NCBI GenBank assembly: GCA_016342685.1 | Contig: JAEINU010000011.1 | Coordinates: 1-64,000, forward strand | DNA from: Bacteroidales bacterium | Lineage (GTDB): Bacteria; Bacteroidota; Bacteroidia; Bacteroidales; UBA12077 | Length of the DNA: 64,000 nt | Direction: 5' to 3' | In this document: positions 38,740 through 49,145 of the stretch, piece after piece | Numbering within the stretch: position 1 is the first letter of the stretch | How the letters are laid out: each line of letters opens with the position of its first letter | The notes under the pieces: model-generated | The model's input: the letters and a program-made list of their open reading frames with translations, nothing else | Database searches by the model: none | What the model was told of the DNA's origin: nothing | Made by a program: the position numbers and the translations under genes

Positions 38740-39016
38740 GCAAATTATCAATCAGGAGATGAAAAGATCAAAAAAAGTCATAATTTTGGTGATTGTACAG
38801 CTTAAGCTTTACATAGCAGCCTTTGTTAGCGTTTCGTACTTCTTTTATTCTTGTCGATAAGTTGATTAAATTAATTTTTTAATCATTAAGATTTCACTCT
38901 ATTCGACATCAGTGATTTTGTCAAATATTTTGTTAAATAAACCTATGAAACCATAAACAATTTCAATTGGAAAAAAATGGACCCCTAATATTTTCATATT
39001 CGTAAAACAATGAACT

Positions 39017-39309
39017 GTATTTGTATGGTTTTCTATTGAGTCTGGATAGAAATGCACTGAGGGAAATTCCGCACATATTTCCTGATGCTTTGCTCACGTT
39101 CAGCCTTTAAGCCATCAAGCAGAAGATGGCATAATAAAATTCCTTCACGATGTCCCCTCACGTTCGTTATCACGTTTTAGAGTATCTATTTGATCTTCGT
39201 ATAATAGTCTTCCAATGAATGTAGATTTACCATAATCAACAGATACAGCTGTGAGTAATCTTAATAGGTCTTTTTTTTGTCATGATCAAAAAAAATCTTT
39301 TATATCCAT
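39017..39309 (-). pseudogene. cysN: cysN (sulfate adenylyltransferase GTPase subunit) 5' relic
   Basis: Read leftward from the ATG at 39309: MDIKDF, then after one-base shifts in a T8 run (39282-39289 region) and an A8 run, [20 protein letters not shown] and [19 protein letters not shown], the G1 P-loop region of CysN (usual form DxGKST). After a further shift and a short deletion HLLLDGLKAEREQ follows, matching switch-I-proximal sequence. The rest is missing. Decayed remains of a sulfate-activation gene, stranded between IS110 debris and the hydrolase gene; no cysD is nearby. Confidence 0.75.
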
Positions 39310-39411
39310 GGTTGTCAGTCTTCTAAATAACGCAACTGATAAAACACAAAAAGAATAAGTTTATTTAAAGTTAGCGAGATTAGATATTTATTTTCTATAT
39401 TTTACATGATA

Positions 39412-40257
39412 TTATTTACAAAGAAACTCAATAATCCTATCCCAAAAACCTATTTTAGAATGGCAATTGCTATGACCTTTCCCTGTAATTGCCCATAATT
39501 CAGCCTGATTATTATTTGAAGCATCAAGAATAATATTTGCTTGCGTAAAGGGTACAATCTTATCATTTGTGCCATGAATTAGCAATACCTTTGCTTTTGT
39601 TTTTGAGATATTGGTTGCTGAAGCAAGTTTAGTGAAACTTTTCCCAATCCTTATTTCCATAATTTTAAAAGTACCCCAAATAATAGGTTGTGGGATATGC
39701 TTTTTACGCATATGCAAAGTCATTATTTGTGAAGGATTTGATGGTGCACCTATGGTTACTATCTTTTTAATTCTGTAATCAGAAGCAGCAGCATATATTG
39801 ATGCTGCCCCACCAATGGAATGTCCGATTAAGAAAAAGTTGTTGTTTTTAACTGTTGGTTTGTTTTCAACAAAAGTAATACTTGCACTTATATCTTGTGC
39901 AAATTTAACCATTGATGAAAAGTTATCAGAATCGCTATTTCCATGATGCCGCGTATCAAAAGCTAATACGTTAAACCCTCGTCCATTAAGATTTTTAATA
40001 TAGGGTATGAGTTGACTAATATTTCTATCCCATCCATGCATTAGTATTATAGTTGGAGCCTTTATTTTTGCTTCAATCCACCAACCAAAAAGCTTTTTAT
40101 TTTTTTCTGTGGGAATACTGACTTCTTCAAGTTTGATACCCTCGTCATTAAATTTACTGAAATGCCTTCCTAATGGCTTACTAAAATTCCGAATTATTAT
40201 ATAGCCAATTACAATGCTTAAAATAATTAATACAATTGCGATGTTTAAAAATACCAT
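39412..40257 (-). CDS. Membrane-anchored alpha/beta hydrolase
   Basis: 281 residues with one N-terminal TM helix (about 3-23), the hydrolase domain following. LMHGWDRNISQL is the oxyanion region, DTRHHGNSDSD follows, GHSIGGAAS carries the nucleophile Ser (near 145), HGTNDKIVPF the acid and GHSNCHS the catalytic His. Similar to BAAT/YqkD-type hydrolases; substrate unknown. It is 140 nt downstream of the B12 operon end on the same strand, and may be transcribed with it or separately. Confidence 0.83.
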   Translation of the reverse strand: MVFLNIAIVLIILSIVIGYIIIRNFSKPLGRHFSKFNDEGIKLEEVSIPTEKNKKLFGWWIEAKIKAPTIILMHGWDRNISQLIPYIKNLNGRGFNVLAFDTRHHGNSDSDNFSSMVKFAQDISASITFVENKPTVKNNNFFLIGHSIGGAASIYAAASDYRIKKIVTIGAPSNPSQIMTLHMRKKHIPQPIIWGTFKIMEIRIGKSFTKLASATNISKTKAKVLLIHGTNDKIVPFTQANIILDASNNNQAELWAITGKGHSNCHSKIGFWDRIIEFLCK

Positions 40258-40397
40258 TTGGCAAAAATATAATATTTAAAGATATAAAGGAACAATGAAT
40301 GTTTTTCCCTTATAATGATTACAAATTGATTTGATTTACATATCTGTTGCTTCAAACCATAGTTCATTAAATATTGAAACTTACATAAATAGCTTGT

Positions 40398-41513
40398 TTA
40401 GGGTTTAAAACAAAAAGCTCCTGGAATAATCCCGACTTTAAAAGTGTCGATCGGTTCGGCAGTGGAAGAAAACCGATATACAACTCCTTGCTGCACATAA
40501 TCTATTGCATCAGCTACATATACTTCTGAAGAATATGGGTCGATGCCTAGTCCGTAAAATCCACCGAAGTAGGCTTCTTCATTAGTGTAATCGTAAGGAC
40601 TTGGAATAAATATTTCAGGCACATTATTTGATCCTACAGGTTGGTAATAAACGTGTTTATTGATAAAGAAAACAGTGTCGCCCGTTCCGTTGATACATAC
40701 TTCTTGAGGCCAGTCATCAAAATCAAATGTCCATGTTTTTTCTACTTCGCGTGTTTCTGCATTAATGCGTTGCAAGCCTGGATATTCTTGCTTATAGGGT
40801 GAGCCAGAATACCCACCATCAGAAACCGACCATATTTTATTGTATTTATCAATACACAATGATGTTGGCTGCTTAATTACTTCTATGGAATCAATAACCT
40901 GATCAGTTTCTGTATCAATAACCAATATTTTTTTATCAAAACTCCAACAATTAGTAAATATGTATTTGTCGTATTGTACCATTTGTTCAGTTGGATGTTG
41001 ATAAAACCATGGGTCGAAATTGTTTACGTTAATACTTCCTGTTAATTGAAAAGTCTGCGGATTTACAATAGCTATTGATTTAGCATATAAATCAGTAATA
41101 TAAGCTTTTGTATCACTTATAAAATGGATATAGCGTGGTGAAGTAAGTCCTGTTATTTTACCTACCACTTTAAACGTATTTATATTAATAACATACACTT
41201 TTCCGCTATTATTTATTATCACGTATCCTAAAGAATCCCTAATAACCATTGATTGTGCTACATCACCCAGAGGGAGCTTATTGGTTTCATAGAAAGCATC
41301 GTTATACACTTTCCTATTCTCTACATCGTAGTATGACAGGGAAGCATTACCATACATAAAATTTCCTTCGTTCATTATAAATACGCCCGAAGTACTTTGG
41401 GTGTCATCGCTGAATTCGTAATCAGATTCCTTAAAGTTTGTCAACTCATCATCTTTCATACAAGAACTAGAGATTAGAGCTATGGAAATTATAATAATTT
41501 TAATCCTTTTCAT
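40398..41513 (-). CDS. btuG: BtuG-like surface lipoprotein, YncE-type beta-propeller
   Basis: 371 residues, lipoprotein signal with lipobox ISSSC (Cys 18). The rest is a seven-blade-type propeller with YncE-like repeats (e.g. [49 protein letters not shown]). BtuG of Bacteroides binds cobalamin with very high affinity and sits as a lid on BtuB. The assignment rests on the fold, the lipobox, its place 19 nt after a BtuB-type receptor and the operon's cobalamin riboswitch. Last gene of that operon. Confidence 0.85.
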   Translation of the reverse strand: MKRIKIIIISIALISSSCMKDDELTNFKESDYEFSDDTQSTSGVFIMNEGNFMYGNASLSYYDVENRKVYNDAFYETNKLPLGDVAQSMVIRDSLGYVIINNSGKVYVININTFKVVGKITGLTSPRYIHFISDTKAYITDLYAKSIAIVNPQTFQLTGSINVNNFDPWFYQHPTEQMVQYDKYIFTNCWSFDKKILVIDTETDQVIDSIEVIKQPTSLCIDKYNKIWSVSDGGYSGSPYKQEYPGLQRINAETREVEKTWTFDFDDWPQEVCINGTGDTVFFINKHVYYQPVGSNNVPEIFIPSPYDYTNEEAYFGGFYGLGIDPYSSEVYVADAIDYVQQGVVYRFSSTAEPIDTFKVGIIPGAFCFKP

Positions 41514-41532
41514 TATTTGTTTTTTTAATCTG

Positions 41533-43533
41533 TTAAAATTGAAATGTAAGCATTAGCAAATAATTACGACTAGGCATGGGACGGTATAGTATAGAATGAT
41601 ATGTTTCATCAAAAAGGTTAAATAACTTGAGTTCTGCCGAAAGTTTTATTTTTTTAAAATCAAGGTTTTTACCCATACTTATATCGTTCATGTGGTAAGG
41701 GTAAAGCCAGTCACGTTTTGAGATATCATTACTCGAAGTAGTAAATCGTTCGCTATAGTAATTATATTGGTAGGTAATAAAAAAGTCTTTGTATTCAATG
41801 TATAAAAGTGCATTTCCGGAATGAAGCGGAACGTACACAAGCTGTTTACCATACGACTCATCGCCCCAAGTTTTAACGTCGCCATAGTTAATAGAACTGG
41901 TATAGGCATAATTGAAAAGTGTACGGTAGTTGAATTTACCAATTTGTCCGCTCAACTTGATACTTGTCTCAACCCCTTTTGAGAGTACACGCTTAATATT
42001 AAACGGTTCCCAGTACCCTTTATATGTTGGCAACCACACAATCCAATTGTCAATGTCGGTTCTGTAATAAGTAATTTCGGTATGTAGCTTATGCCTTTTT
42101 AGTATTTTTTGATATGCTAATCCTAACTCATAACTAAAGCCTTCTTCTGGAAGTAAATCTGGGTTTCCTCCCGGTAACCAATAAAGGTCATTAAGAGTGG
42201 GCATATGAAAATTACATGCTATGTTCCCTTTAAGTATAATGTCTTTTTCTTTTAACAAGCGAAAGTCGAAACCAAAAAACGGTACAAAAGGGGTGAAATC
42301 GTCATCAACATATTCTTGTCGCATCATAAGCATAAGATTAAGCCTGTCTGCAAAATTTTTGTGCAAGGATAAAAATGCCGAAAGCTCGGTTCTTTCTTCC
42401 GTGTAACCTGCTTTTGTTACCGAATCTTTTGATATTACACTGTGGTAATTTCCATCAATGTAAGATTTTAAAGAAAATGATTTACTGAAATTGTAATCAT
42501 ACGAAACCTTATTAAGGTAACTTTTTGAACAACTCTCGGAATATATTGCAGCTAGTAAGCCTTGTCCCGGCACTTGGTTGTGGAGGGTATAATCGAGGTT
42601 TTTATGTGAGTAACCACTATTTGCATACAATTTCCCTTTTTCCGAATAATTACTCCATTTTAAAACTGCTTTGTGGTCGTAATCTTTTTGGTTATTAAGG
42701 TTGGCATTTTCATCACCTTCAAAACTTGTTACCCTTGGAATAGTGCGGTCGGCATATTGCCCCCAATAGGTTGCCGAAACAATATTTTTATCATTTGGTC
42801 GGTAGTACAATTCCTGCAATAAACCGTACTTTGTCCAATCAGCATGTTCATTGGTGTCTAAAGGATTTATATATTCTCCTGTTTGCGGATTAATATTATT
42901 GCCAATACTTTTATTTATATAAGTGTAATCGTTTCCCGATTTACTGTGATAAACACGAGTTTTATACTGTGCTTTTTTGTTACCGAGGCTTAGCTGTAAA
43001 AACTCATCGTAAGTACTAAAACTTCCTATGCCCTGCCTATATTTTAATCCAAATTTATTATTCCAGTCGGGTTTGTTGTTTATACTGATAGAACCACCCA
43101 ATCCGCCGCTTTGCTCGGATAAAGAAGAAGCCCCATGTTTTAGGTTCATGTCATCAATTACATACACTGGTATGAGCGAAAAATCGACCATGCCTGTCAT
43201 TGGCGAATTGATGTTTATTCCATTCCACGTTACTTGCGTATGTGATGGTGCTGTTCCCCTAAATGATGCTGTTGCTAGTGCTCCTCGACCGTGACTTTTG
43301 ATAAAAACAGGTGTATTCTCTGAAAGTAATTCAGATAAAGATACAGCTTGCTTTTCCATCAATATAAGGGTATCTACTTTGGTTTGTTTCATCCCAGCTG
43401 TTTCTTTTTTAAAAATGCGATCAGCTGTTTTTACAACTTCCTGTATGTGAAAAATGGAATCCTGTATACCTTGTGAGTAAACCATCATAGGCATGAAAAA
43501 TATAACTAAGGAAAAATACTTTCTTTTAAACAT
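41533..43533 (-). CDS. btuB: TonB-dependent receptor, BtuB-type vitamin B12 transporter
   Basis: 666 residues with signal peptide (FMPMMVYSQ). No carboxypeptidase-like domain: the mature protein starts directly with the TonB-box/plug region ([57 protein letters not shown]), then a 22-strand-type barrel ending in Phe (MLTFQF). The length and lack of an N-terminal extension fit BtuB. Riboswitch control and the adjacent BtuG-like gene support B12 as substrate. A terminator-like hairpin precedes the gene. Confidence 0.88.
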   Translation of the reverse strand: MFKRKYFSLVIFFMPMMVYSQGIQDSIFHIQEVVKTADRIFKKETAGMKQTKVDTLILMEKQAVSLSELLSENTPVFIKSHGRGALATASFRGTAPSHTQVTWNGININSPMTGMVDFSLIPVYVIDDMNLKHGASSLSEQSGGLGGSISINNKPDWNNKFGLKYRQGIGSFSTYDEFLQLSLGNKKAQYKTRVYHSKSGNDYTYINKSIGNNINPQTGEYINPLDTNEHADWTKYGLLQELYYRPNDKNIVSATYWGQYADRTIPRVTSFEGDENANLNNQKDYDHKAVLKWSNYSEKGKLYANSGYSHKNLDYTLHNQVPGQGLLAAIYSESCSKSYLNKVSYDYNFSKSFSLKSYIDGNYHSVISKDSVTKAGYTEERTELSAFLSLHKNFADRLNLMLMMRQEYVDDDFTPFVPFFGFDFRLLKEKDIILKGNIACNFHMPTLNDLYWLPGGNPDLLPEEGFSYELGLAYQKILKRHKLHTEITYYRTDIDNWIVWLPTYKGYWEPFNIKRVLSKGVETSIKLSGQIGKFNYRTLFNYAYTSSINYGDVKTWGDESYGKQLVYVPLHSGNALLYIEYKDFFITYQYNYYSERFTTSSNDISKRDWLYPYHMNDISMGKNLDFKKIKLSAELKLFNLFDETYHSILYRPMPSRNYLLMLTFQF

Positions 43534-43546
43534 TAGTATTATGCTT

Positions 43547-43582
43547 TATAAAAAGAATGCTCCTTTTAAAGAGCATTCTCCG
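43547..43582 (-). terminator. Intra-operon intrinsic terminator before btuB
   Basis: On the minus strand, stem GAATGCTC/GAGCATTC (43571-43578 and 43555-43562), 8-nt loop, then TTTTTAT. It lies between the T9SS surface-protein gene (ends 43596) and btuB (starts 43533), so btuB-btuG are transcribed by read-through or from their own promoter. Confidence 0.75.
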
Positions 43583-43595
43583 TGAAAACTTATTT

Positions 43596-46034
43596 TTATT
43601 GTTTTTGAAATTTAAGAGACTTTATCCCTGAATCAGTTTTAATGGTCATGAGATAAATACCTGATTTAAGATGTCCGATATAAATAGATTGATTGGAATA
43701 ATAATTTCCCAATTCTCCAACCTTAACACCTAAAAGGTTAAATATTTCTATATTAACCTTGTCTGCATTTTTTATGCTTACAACATTATTCGCAGGGTTA
43801 GGATAAACTATATATTCTTTTGCTGATATATATTGTGTTTCAACTGAAGTTGAAGTATTACTATTAACTTTAATATTGAATGAAGAAAGTGTGCTTATAC
43901 CTCCGCCAGTGGCTTTAAGGATGATTTTGGTTTCGCCTACACCCAAATATTTAAGAATAAGGTCTGTACCATTTAACAAAGCTTGGGCTACATTGACATC
44001 AAAATTCGACTCTATATCAATATTAATTTCAAAACCCTCCTCAATAGTAAACATACCCGATAGGTCAATAATGGTATCAACTTCGCCTAAGCTTACTTCT
44101 ATATCATCTATTTTATTGATAAGCTCTGGACCATTGGAATTATTTACAAAAACGTAGAAAGAGTGTTGAGTTTGCAATCTGTTTATTGTCCCTGATATGC
44201 TTACTCTGGTAGAACCTAGCTGTTTGGGTGTTATTGTAATTTTCTTGTTGACCAGCGATATTTCAGCAATATCTGTATTTAAAATTGCGTCTAAAGCTAT
44301 TGCAATATCGGCATCATTGTATTCTGATGATGTAAATACGTTTGAAAGATCAATTTCGGTATCGTTGTCACCCAAATAAGTTAATACATCTCCAATTGGA
44401 TTCGCCACCGTTGGAGTTGCTGGATCTATTACACTTATAGGAATTGTTGTTTGTCCCATCTTTCCATTAGCTTGACATTTTATAATAATGCCTATTTCTC
44501 CTGGTGTTTTAAGGTCAAATGTTACTTTCCCATTGGCTATCTCAGCATCGGCAATGCTCATATCATGTCCTCCAAATATGAGATATATAAATTCGGCAGC
44601 TAAATCATTAGGATCGGTAAATAATCCATCCAAATCGAATGTGAAAGTATCACCAGGCAGCCCTTTAATATCACCATATATGTTATTAGCTGTAATGGCA
44701 TCTACACCACCGGGTTCGATATTTATTTCGAATTGACGATATATACCGGTATAAAACCTTTCCCAAATATATGTAGTATTGGTATGTCCAACAATTGAAT
44801 CAACTATAACACTATCAAGCTCAACAACTGCTAAAGGATCATTTGGATCTTCCCATTTAGCAGTAATTTTCACCGCTCCTTCGGTTTTAGGCGACAACAA
44901 TCCACTTTCCGATATGGTGGCAACAGACTCATCATTACTTTCCCATGTAATTTTATAGTTAGCAAGCATATCAGGATATTGTTTACGTCCCATATTTACT
45001 ACGTGACTTTCAAACTGGAAATCATCACCAGTATACCATGTTAAATTACTTGCTACCGGGAATCCTCCTCCATGCGGTGGCTGATTACTGACAATAGTAT
45101 GCGTTTGGCCTTGTATGCTAGCATTAGCAGTTACTACAGCAATACCACTTATTTCTGTAGAATTTTCACCAAGCCATCCTGCATTTTGGGCTACTCCGTT
45201 GTAAATTCTAACCCAGTGTATTTTGTCTAAATCTACATTGTTGCCATTTGCATCAATTGCCCAATGAATGTCGAAAGCATCGCCACCACAACCTTCCTGT
45301 ACATCTAAGGTGTATGGATTGTCGGGAGTTAAAAACCAATCTTCAATATGACTATTATTAATAATCGATTTATTGTCGACATAGCCATAATCAAAATCAA
45401 GATTAACCCACAATCCGTCTGTAACACTTTGTGTAGATTTATGGTTTAACAGCGTGCCATATAGCGTATAATTTTCCTGATTAATATGAGGAAAACTATC
45501 TGCTGAAGGGTAATACTCCTGTGTATGAAACTCTTTCATATATCGCACTATTCCTTCGTTTCCATCCTTATCAACCCATGGGATATCGTATTTGCCATGG
45601 GGATTAGTATAAGTAATTGAGTGATTAAATTTAGTAGTTGAAAGATGGTGGTCGCTCCCCATAAGTTCGTACCAAGTATCATCGGGTAAGCCATTTGCGT
45701 TTTCATCTTTCATTACCTGTACTATACCGGGTTCTGAACTTCCCTGAAAAGCATTTCCAAATACAGTAAAATCAACTCCATAAGGATTGTCTGGATTATT
45801 TTTAATAGCTTCATCAAACCCCACAATAATATATCCGCCCCAAAATCCGAGTGATACCATACGCCCGTTTTTCTCGGGAGAACCCTTTATACTTTCTGCA
45901 TTCCAAGGCAAGCCGGGACTGATATTTATAAACTGTCCCGGCGCTGGTGTATATTCAATTATTTCTGAAATATACTGAGCCTTTGCTATATTTATAGCAA
46001 AGGCAAGTAACACTAATAAAGTTATCTGTTTCAT
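43596..46034 (-). CDS. Large secreted surface protein with T9SS sorting domain
   Basis: 812 residues: signal peptide (AFAINIAKA), an N-terminal domain of about 310 residues (YTPAPGQFINISPGLPWN, GFWGGYIIVGFDEAI, TVFGNAFQGSSEPGIVQVMK, DTWYELMGSDH), an Ig/BIG2-like repeat (ESNDESVATISESGLLSP), cadherin/PKD-like beta domains (about 460-715) and a type IX C-terminal sorting domain (YPNPANNVVSI...GIYLMTIKTDSG). Exported to the cell surface by T9SS. The N-terminal domain recurs in Bacteroidota B12 loci as far as I recall; B12 binding is plausible but unproven. Confidence 0.82.
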   Translation of the reverse strand: MKQITLLVLLAFAINIAKAQYISEIIEYTPAPGQFINISPGLPWNAESIKGSPEKNGRMVSLGFWGGYIIVGFDEAIKNNPDNPYGVDFTVFGNAFQGSSEPGIVQVMKDENANGLPDDTWYELMGSDHHLSTTKFNHSITYTNPHGKYDIPWVDKDGNEGIVRYMKEFHTQEYYPSADSFPHINQENYTLYGTLLNHKSTQSVTDGLWVNLDFDYGYVDNKSIINNSHIEDWFLTPDNPYTLDVQEGCGGDAFDIHWAIDANGNNVDLDKIHWVRIYNGVAQNAGWLGENSTEISGIAVVTANASIQGQTHTIVSNQPPHGGGFPVASNLTWYTGDDFQFESHVVNMGRKQYPDMLANYKITWESNDESVATISESGLLSPKTEGAVKITAKWEDPNDPLAVVELDSVIVDSIVGHTNTTYIWERFYTGIYRQFEINIEPGGVDAITANNIYGDIKGLPGDTFTFDLDGLFTDPNDLAAEFIYLIFGGHDMSIADAEIANGKVTFDLKTPGEIGIIIKCQANGKMGQTTIPISVIDPATPTVANPIGDVLTYLGDNDTEIDLSNVFTSSEYNDADIAIALDAILNTDIAEISLVNKKITITPKQLGSTRVSISGTINRLQTQHSFYVFVNNSNGPELINKIDDIEVSLGEVDTIIDLSGMFTIEEGFEINIDIESNFDVNVAQALLNGTDLILKYLGVGETKIILKATGGGISTLSSFNIKVNSNTSTSVETQYISAKEYIVYPNPANNVVSIKNADKVNIEIFNLLGVKVGELGNYYSNQSIYIGHLKSGIYLMTIKTDSGIKSLKFQKQ

Positions 46035-46047
46035 TTATAGTAATTTC

Positions 46048-47118
46048 TTAAAATGACCTTACGCAACGAACATTCATCATATATTCAATTCCTTCATAAT
46101 CTTCTTCCATTCCATTTGTATTGATTTCTGAACTATACCTTCTTACTTGAGCTTGATCATCAAATGCAGAAACATCTGTTGTAATATAAATATCATCAGA
46201 CCAATACCACCCTTCATCTCCACTATTATTGGGTAATCCTAATCTATCCAATAAGTCATCATCATAAGTATAATATGTTGCCAATATTCTTATTTCGTTC
46301 AAGGTAGGTAAACGCCAGTCAAAAAACTGTTTACCTTGCTCATCAAAACGACTTGTGTCTGAACAAAGTTGAATAGCTGTGTTATAATCGACTAAAGAAC
46401 CTGGTGTTCCATCAAAAGCCTGATCGCTTTTAGCTATAACTAATCCATGAGTACCTTCTGAATTTACATAAAAAATAACCCCTCCAAAAGCAGTATCACC
46501 TACAGCATATGTTTTTTCTTGTTGTACTGGCATTTTTGCAAAACCACCGTTACTCAAGTAAATAGTGTCGTTTGATACTGATAGCGTTTGCAACTCATTG
46601 GTTACGGAACCATCAACCTCTGAATCAATCTTATTGTTCCAGTTTGTGGTATCGGTATCTGTAATTGCCGAAGCTACGGAAGCATCAAATACAGGGTCGG
46701 TTTCGTTTAAATTACCTGTGATAGTTTCTGCTGTTTTGGCATGTAAAGCGTAAGGTATACTCAGTAATTGGCTTATACCTTCCACATCGTATGTACCATC
46801 ATTATCAATATCAGTTTCTGTTTTAATAAAGAATTTACCAGTAGCCCAGTCAATAGCATCCCATCCTGTTTGTCCGCCAAACTCAATGCTTACCAAGCCG
46901 TTGGCATTGGGTGTTGGTGTAAGGGTTTCGGAATATTCTTCACTTGCCAAGGTGGCATCATCGCCTTTTAATACGCTTAGTTTCATACCTACCTGTGTAG
47001 TCACAAGCGTTCCACTTGCACTACGTATAACTGCCTGATAACTCATTTTTTCGGGTGATTGAGCAAACACACTTGCAGTTATTATTACCGCTGCTAAAAT
47101 TGTATATATCCTTTTCAT
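46048..47118 (-). CDS. Secreted DUF1566-like protein
   Basis: 356 residues with signal peptide (ITASVFAQ). N-terminal module typical of Bacteroidota surface proteins (KMSYQAVIRSASGTLV, GMKLSVLKGDD, SQLLSIPYALHAKTAETI), then a C-terminal lectin-like DUF1566 module (GGVIFYVNSEGTHGLVIAKSDQ, FDWRLPTLNEIRILATYY, WYWSDDIY, VRCVRSF). No sorting domain, so its anchoring is unclear. It is within the B12 operon; role unknown. Confidence 0.75.
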   Translation of the reverse strand: MKRIYTILAAVIITASVFAQSPEKMSYQAVIRSASGTLVTTQVGMKLSVLKGDDATLASEEYSETLTPTPNANGLVSIEFGGQTGWDAIDWATGKFFIKTETDIDNDGTYDVEGISQLLSIPYALHAKTAETITGNLNETDPVFDASVASAITDTDTTNWNNKIDSEVDGSVTNELQTLSVSNDTIYLSNGGFAKMPVQQEKTYAVGDTAFGGVIFYVNSEGTHGLVIAKSDQAFDGTPGSLVDYNTAIQLCSDTSRFDEQGKQFFDWRLPTLNEIRILATYYTYDDDLLDRLGLPNNSGDEGWYWSDDIYITTDVSAFDDQAQVRRYSSEINTNGMEEDYEGIEYMMNVRCVRSF

Positions 47119-47127
47119 CTTATTTTT

Positions 47128-47640
47128 CTATTGTTTAATAATTTTAAATTCTTTGATTGATTGATTTTGGTTAATGAATCTTACAAAATAGGTTGACGGT
47201 ACATAATTGCTCATGTCAATTTGTGTTTCATTGCCCGTAACCTTTTGGGTTTGTAATAATTTACCTTGCATATCAAAAAGTTGAAAGTTCAAAGTTGAAA
47301 GTTCAAAGGTTTCTATTTTCAAATTAAGGTAATTGGTTGTTGGGTTAGGATATACAGAAACTGAAAGGTTGATGCCTGTTTCATTAATCCCCGTTGTTAC
47401 ATAAATTTCGTAGGCTTGCTGAACGCCTTGTGTAACAGTGCCATTAGCTCCTGTGTTTGAACCATAGACTACTTGCCCAACAGTATAACTAATAGTTCCC
47501 CCACTGCCCGAACCTTCTCCGCCTGATGCAGAAACAACCTCCTGAGCAAATATTCCTGAAATGGTAATCCCAAATAGGAATAGTAATGAAATAATTTGTT
47601 TCATATCTTTACAATTTGTTTTAAATACAAGAAGGAGCAT
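47128..47640 (-). CDS. Small secreted protein ending in a T9SS sorting domain
   Basis: 170 residues; translation may start at MKQIISLLFLFGIT (ATG 47604) since upstream residues are charged and precede a normal signal peptide ending FAQ. Short Gly/Ser/Thr-rich segment (SGGEGSGSGGTISYTVGQVV), then a T9SS type A domain (VYPNPTTNYLNLKI...FVRFINQNQSIKEFKI). The CTD contains an internal 15-nt tandem duplication at 47282-47311 coding LSTLNFQLF. Little more than a sorting domain with a linker; 9 nt before the DUF1566-like gene. Confidence 0.78.
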   Translation of the reverse strand: MLLLVFKTNCKDMKQIISLLFLFGITISGIFAQEVVSASGGEGSGSGGTISYTVGQVVYGSNTGANGTVTQGVQQAYEIYVTTGINETGINLSVSVYPNPTTNYLNLKIETFELSTLNFQLFDMQGKLLQTQKVTGNETQIDMSNYVPSTYFVRFINQNQSIKEFKIIKQ

Positions 47641-47681
47641 CTATAACCATAGCAATACTCATAGATGTTTCATTCGTGTTA

Positions 47682-48905
47682 TTACTTTTTAATGAAAGTT
47701 GTTGATGCAGTACGCCCATTATTTTCGCAATATATGATATACATTCCGGGGTGTAAATCATTAACGGAAACTTCAATTGAAGTAGCGTTAGTTTTAAGTT
47801 TTTTTGCATAATTACCATTTTTACTAAGAATACTGATATTACTACCTGTTTCCGTTTGTACTGTCAAAACACTACTTGCAGGGTTTGGAGAAACTTTTAT
47901 TTTTAACTCCTGAATATCGGCTTTTGAAGATGGATAACCGGGAGTTGGAAATGTATCATGCTTGTTGTCGGTAGATGCACAGGATTGACAACCTACCTTT
48001 ATTTCATCCATGCAGAAATACATTGGAGTGTTGGGACCATATTGTCCGACATCGCTTGTTGTAAGTTCAAATGCCAGAGAATCAACCGTACCTAAATCCT
48101 GAAGATTTACCCAATTCCAGTCATCAACTACATAGGCTGTTGAATTTCTGTAATCAGCCAAGTAATAAACCACAGTGTCAGTTAGAATACCATTCAAATA
48201 ACCTTTAATTGTAACATAGTAATAATCGCCATACTCAAAAGCTCCAGCGAAGCTATCGCCACACTTAATAGATTTATAGGTGTATGCATTCAATGTAAGA
48301 TACAATCCGCAAATAGAATCATCTTGGTTAAGGGTTATATTACAGTGTCGTTCCGGGAAAAAAGACTCGTTATAACCATCATAAGCCACTGCATAAAGGT
48401 CTGTTTTGCTACCACCAATTCCATTTTTTGGCATTGCAACAAACTGATTGTGAAAATTAGTGCAGTTAGAACCGCAAGCAGTATCACATTCAAATTTTTT
48501 ACTTCGGCTTACAGTAAAACCATCCCAATATGCCATATCTCCCCAAGTGGTATCAGCATAGTGCATAAAATTCATGCATTCTATTTCGAAATTCCAATAC
48601 CCTCTATAGTTTGCGATATATTGGTTGTATTGGTAAGTTCGTTTCCAAATCCATGAATAATCATAAATTTTCAACATTGAATCGCCTCTGAACTGAAAAT
48701 CCACGGTATAACAATCAGCACAACTTCGTGATGCGGATAGAGAACTGCTGAGGGAAATAGCAGGAGCAGATTTTTTACTTGCTGTTGATACAGCCTTTTC
48801 GTTACCTTGTAATGCCTGTATAGCATATACATTTTCTGGCCTTTGTGCTAAAAGGCTCATTGAGCAACATAAAAATGTTGCAACTAATACGTACATTTGT
48901 TTCAT
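47682..48905 (-). CDS. DUF4465-like secreted protein with T9SS sorting domain
   Basis: 407 residues, signal peptide (CSMSLLAQ). The central region (about 70-310) has DUF4465 features: DMAYWDGFTVSRSK, GIGGSKTDLYAVAYDG, GLYLTLNAYTYKSIKCGDSF, VVYYLADYRNS, WNWVNLQDLGTVDSLAFELT, GPNTPMYFCMDEIK. Ten or more Cys, several as paired CADC/CGSNC/CQSC, suggest disulfides or metal binding. T9SS type A domain at the C-terminus (KVSPNPASSVLTV). DUF4465-type proteins occur in Bacteroidota B12 loci, so this is a good candidate surface B12-binding protein. Confidence 0.8.
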   Translation of the reverse strand: MKQMYVLVATFLCCSMSLLAQRPENVYAIQALQGNEKAVSTASKKSAPAISLSSSLSASRSCADCYTVDFQFRGDSMLKIYDYSWIWKRTYQYNQYIANYRGYWNFEIECMNFMHYADTTWGDMAYWDGFTVSRSKKFECDTACGSNCTNFHNQFVAMPKNGIGGSKTDLYAVAYDGYNESFFPERHCNITLNQDDSICGLYLTLNAYTYKSIKCGDSFAGAFEYGDYYYVTIKGYLNGILTDTVVYYLADYRNSTAYVVDDWNWVNLQDLGTVDSLAFELTTSDVGQYGPNTPMYFCMDEIKVGCQSCASTDNKHDTFPTPGYPSSKADIQELKIKVSPNPASSVLTVQTETGSNISILSKNGNYAKKLKTNATSIEVSVNDLHPGMYIIYCENNGRTASTTFIKK

Positions 48906-48926
48906 AATGCAATTTTTAAATTTTAA

Positions 48927-49145
48927 TTATTGTGTTATTACTGAGGGACGACAGATAGTTTTGGCGAACGCTGTCGTTCCGTTTTTAATTTGATTTAAAC
49001 ATTTAATACATAAACAATCTGTATAATTATTACTAACGTATTGATAATCTTCTGCTGAAAGTGTTACCGCAATACAATCACATTCAAGTATGTTATTATT
49101 TTGGCACTCAAAGCTTGAATTACATCGGGGACAGATTTTTTTCAT
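48927..49145 (-). CDS. Cysteine-rich CWC-family small protein
   Basis: 72 residues with eight Cys in CPRCNSSFEC, ECDC and CLCIKC arrangements, the cysteine-rich CWC type. Likely binds zinc or another metal in the cytosol. It overlaps the end of the DUF6580-like gene by 26 nt, so it is translationally coupled to it. Role in B12 uptake unknown. Confidence 0.8.
   Translation of the reverse strand: MKKICPRCNSSFECQNNNILECDCIAVTLSAEDYQYVSNNYTDCLCIKCLNQIKNGTTAFAKTICRPSVITQ

Noticed and set aside
49125-49140. A CGGGGACAG match to the possible tRNA-end att sequence, as right boundary of the island
   Set aside because: It lies inside the CWC gene, matches only 9-10 bases and has no tRNA structure around it.
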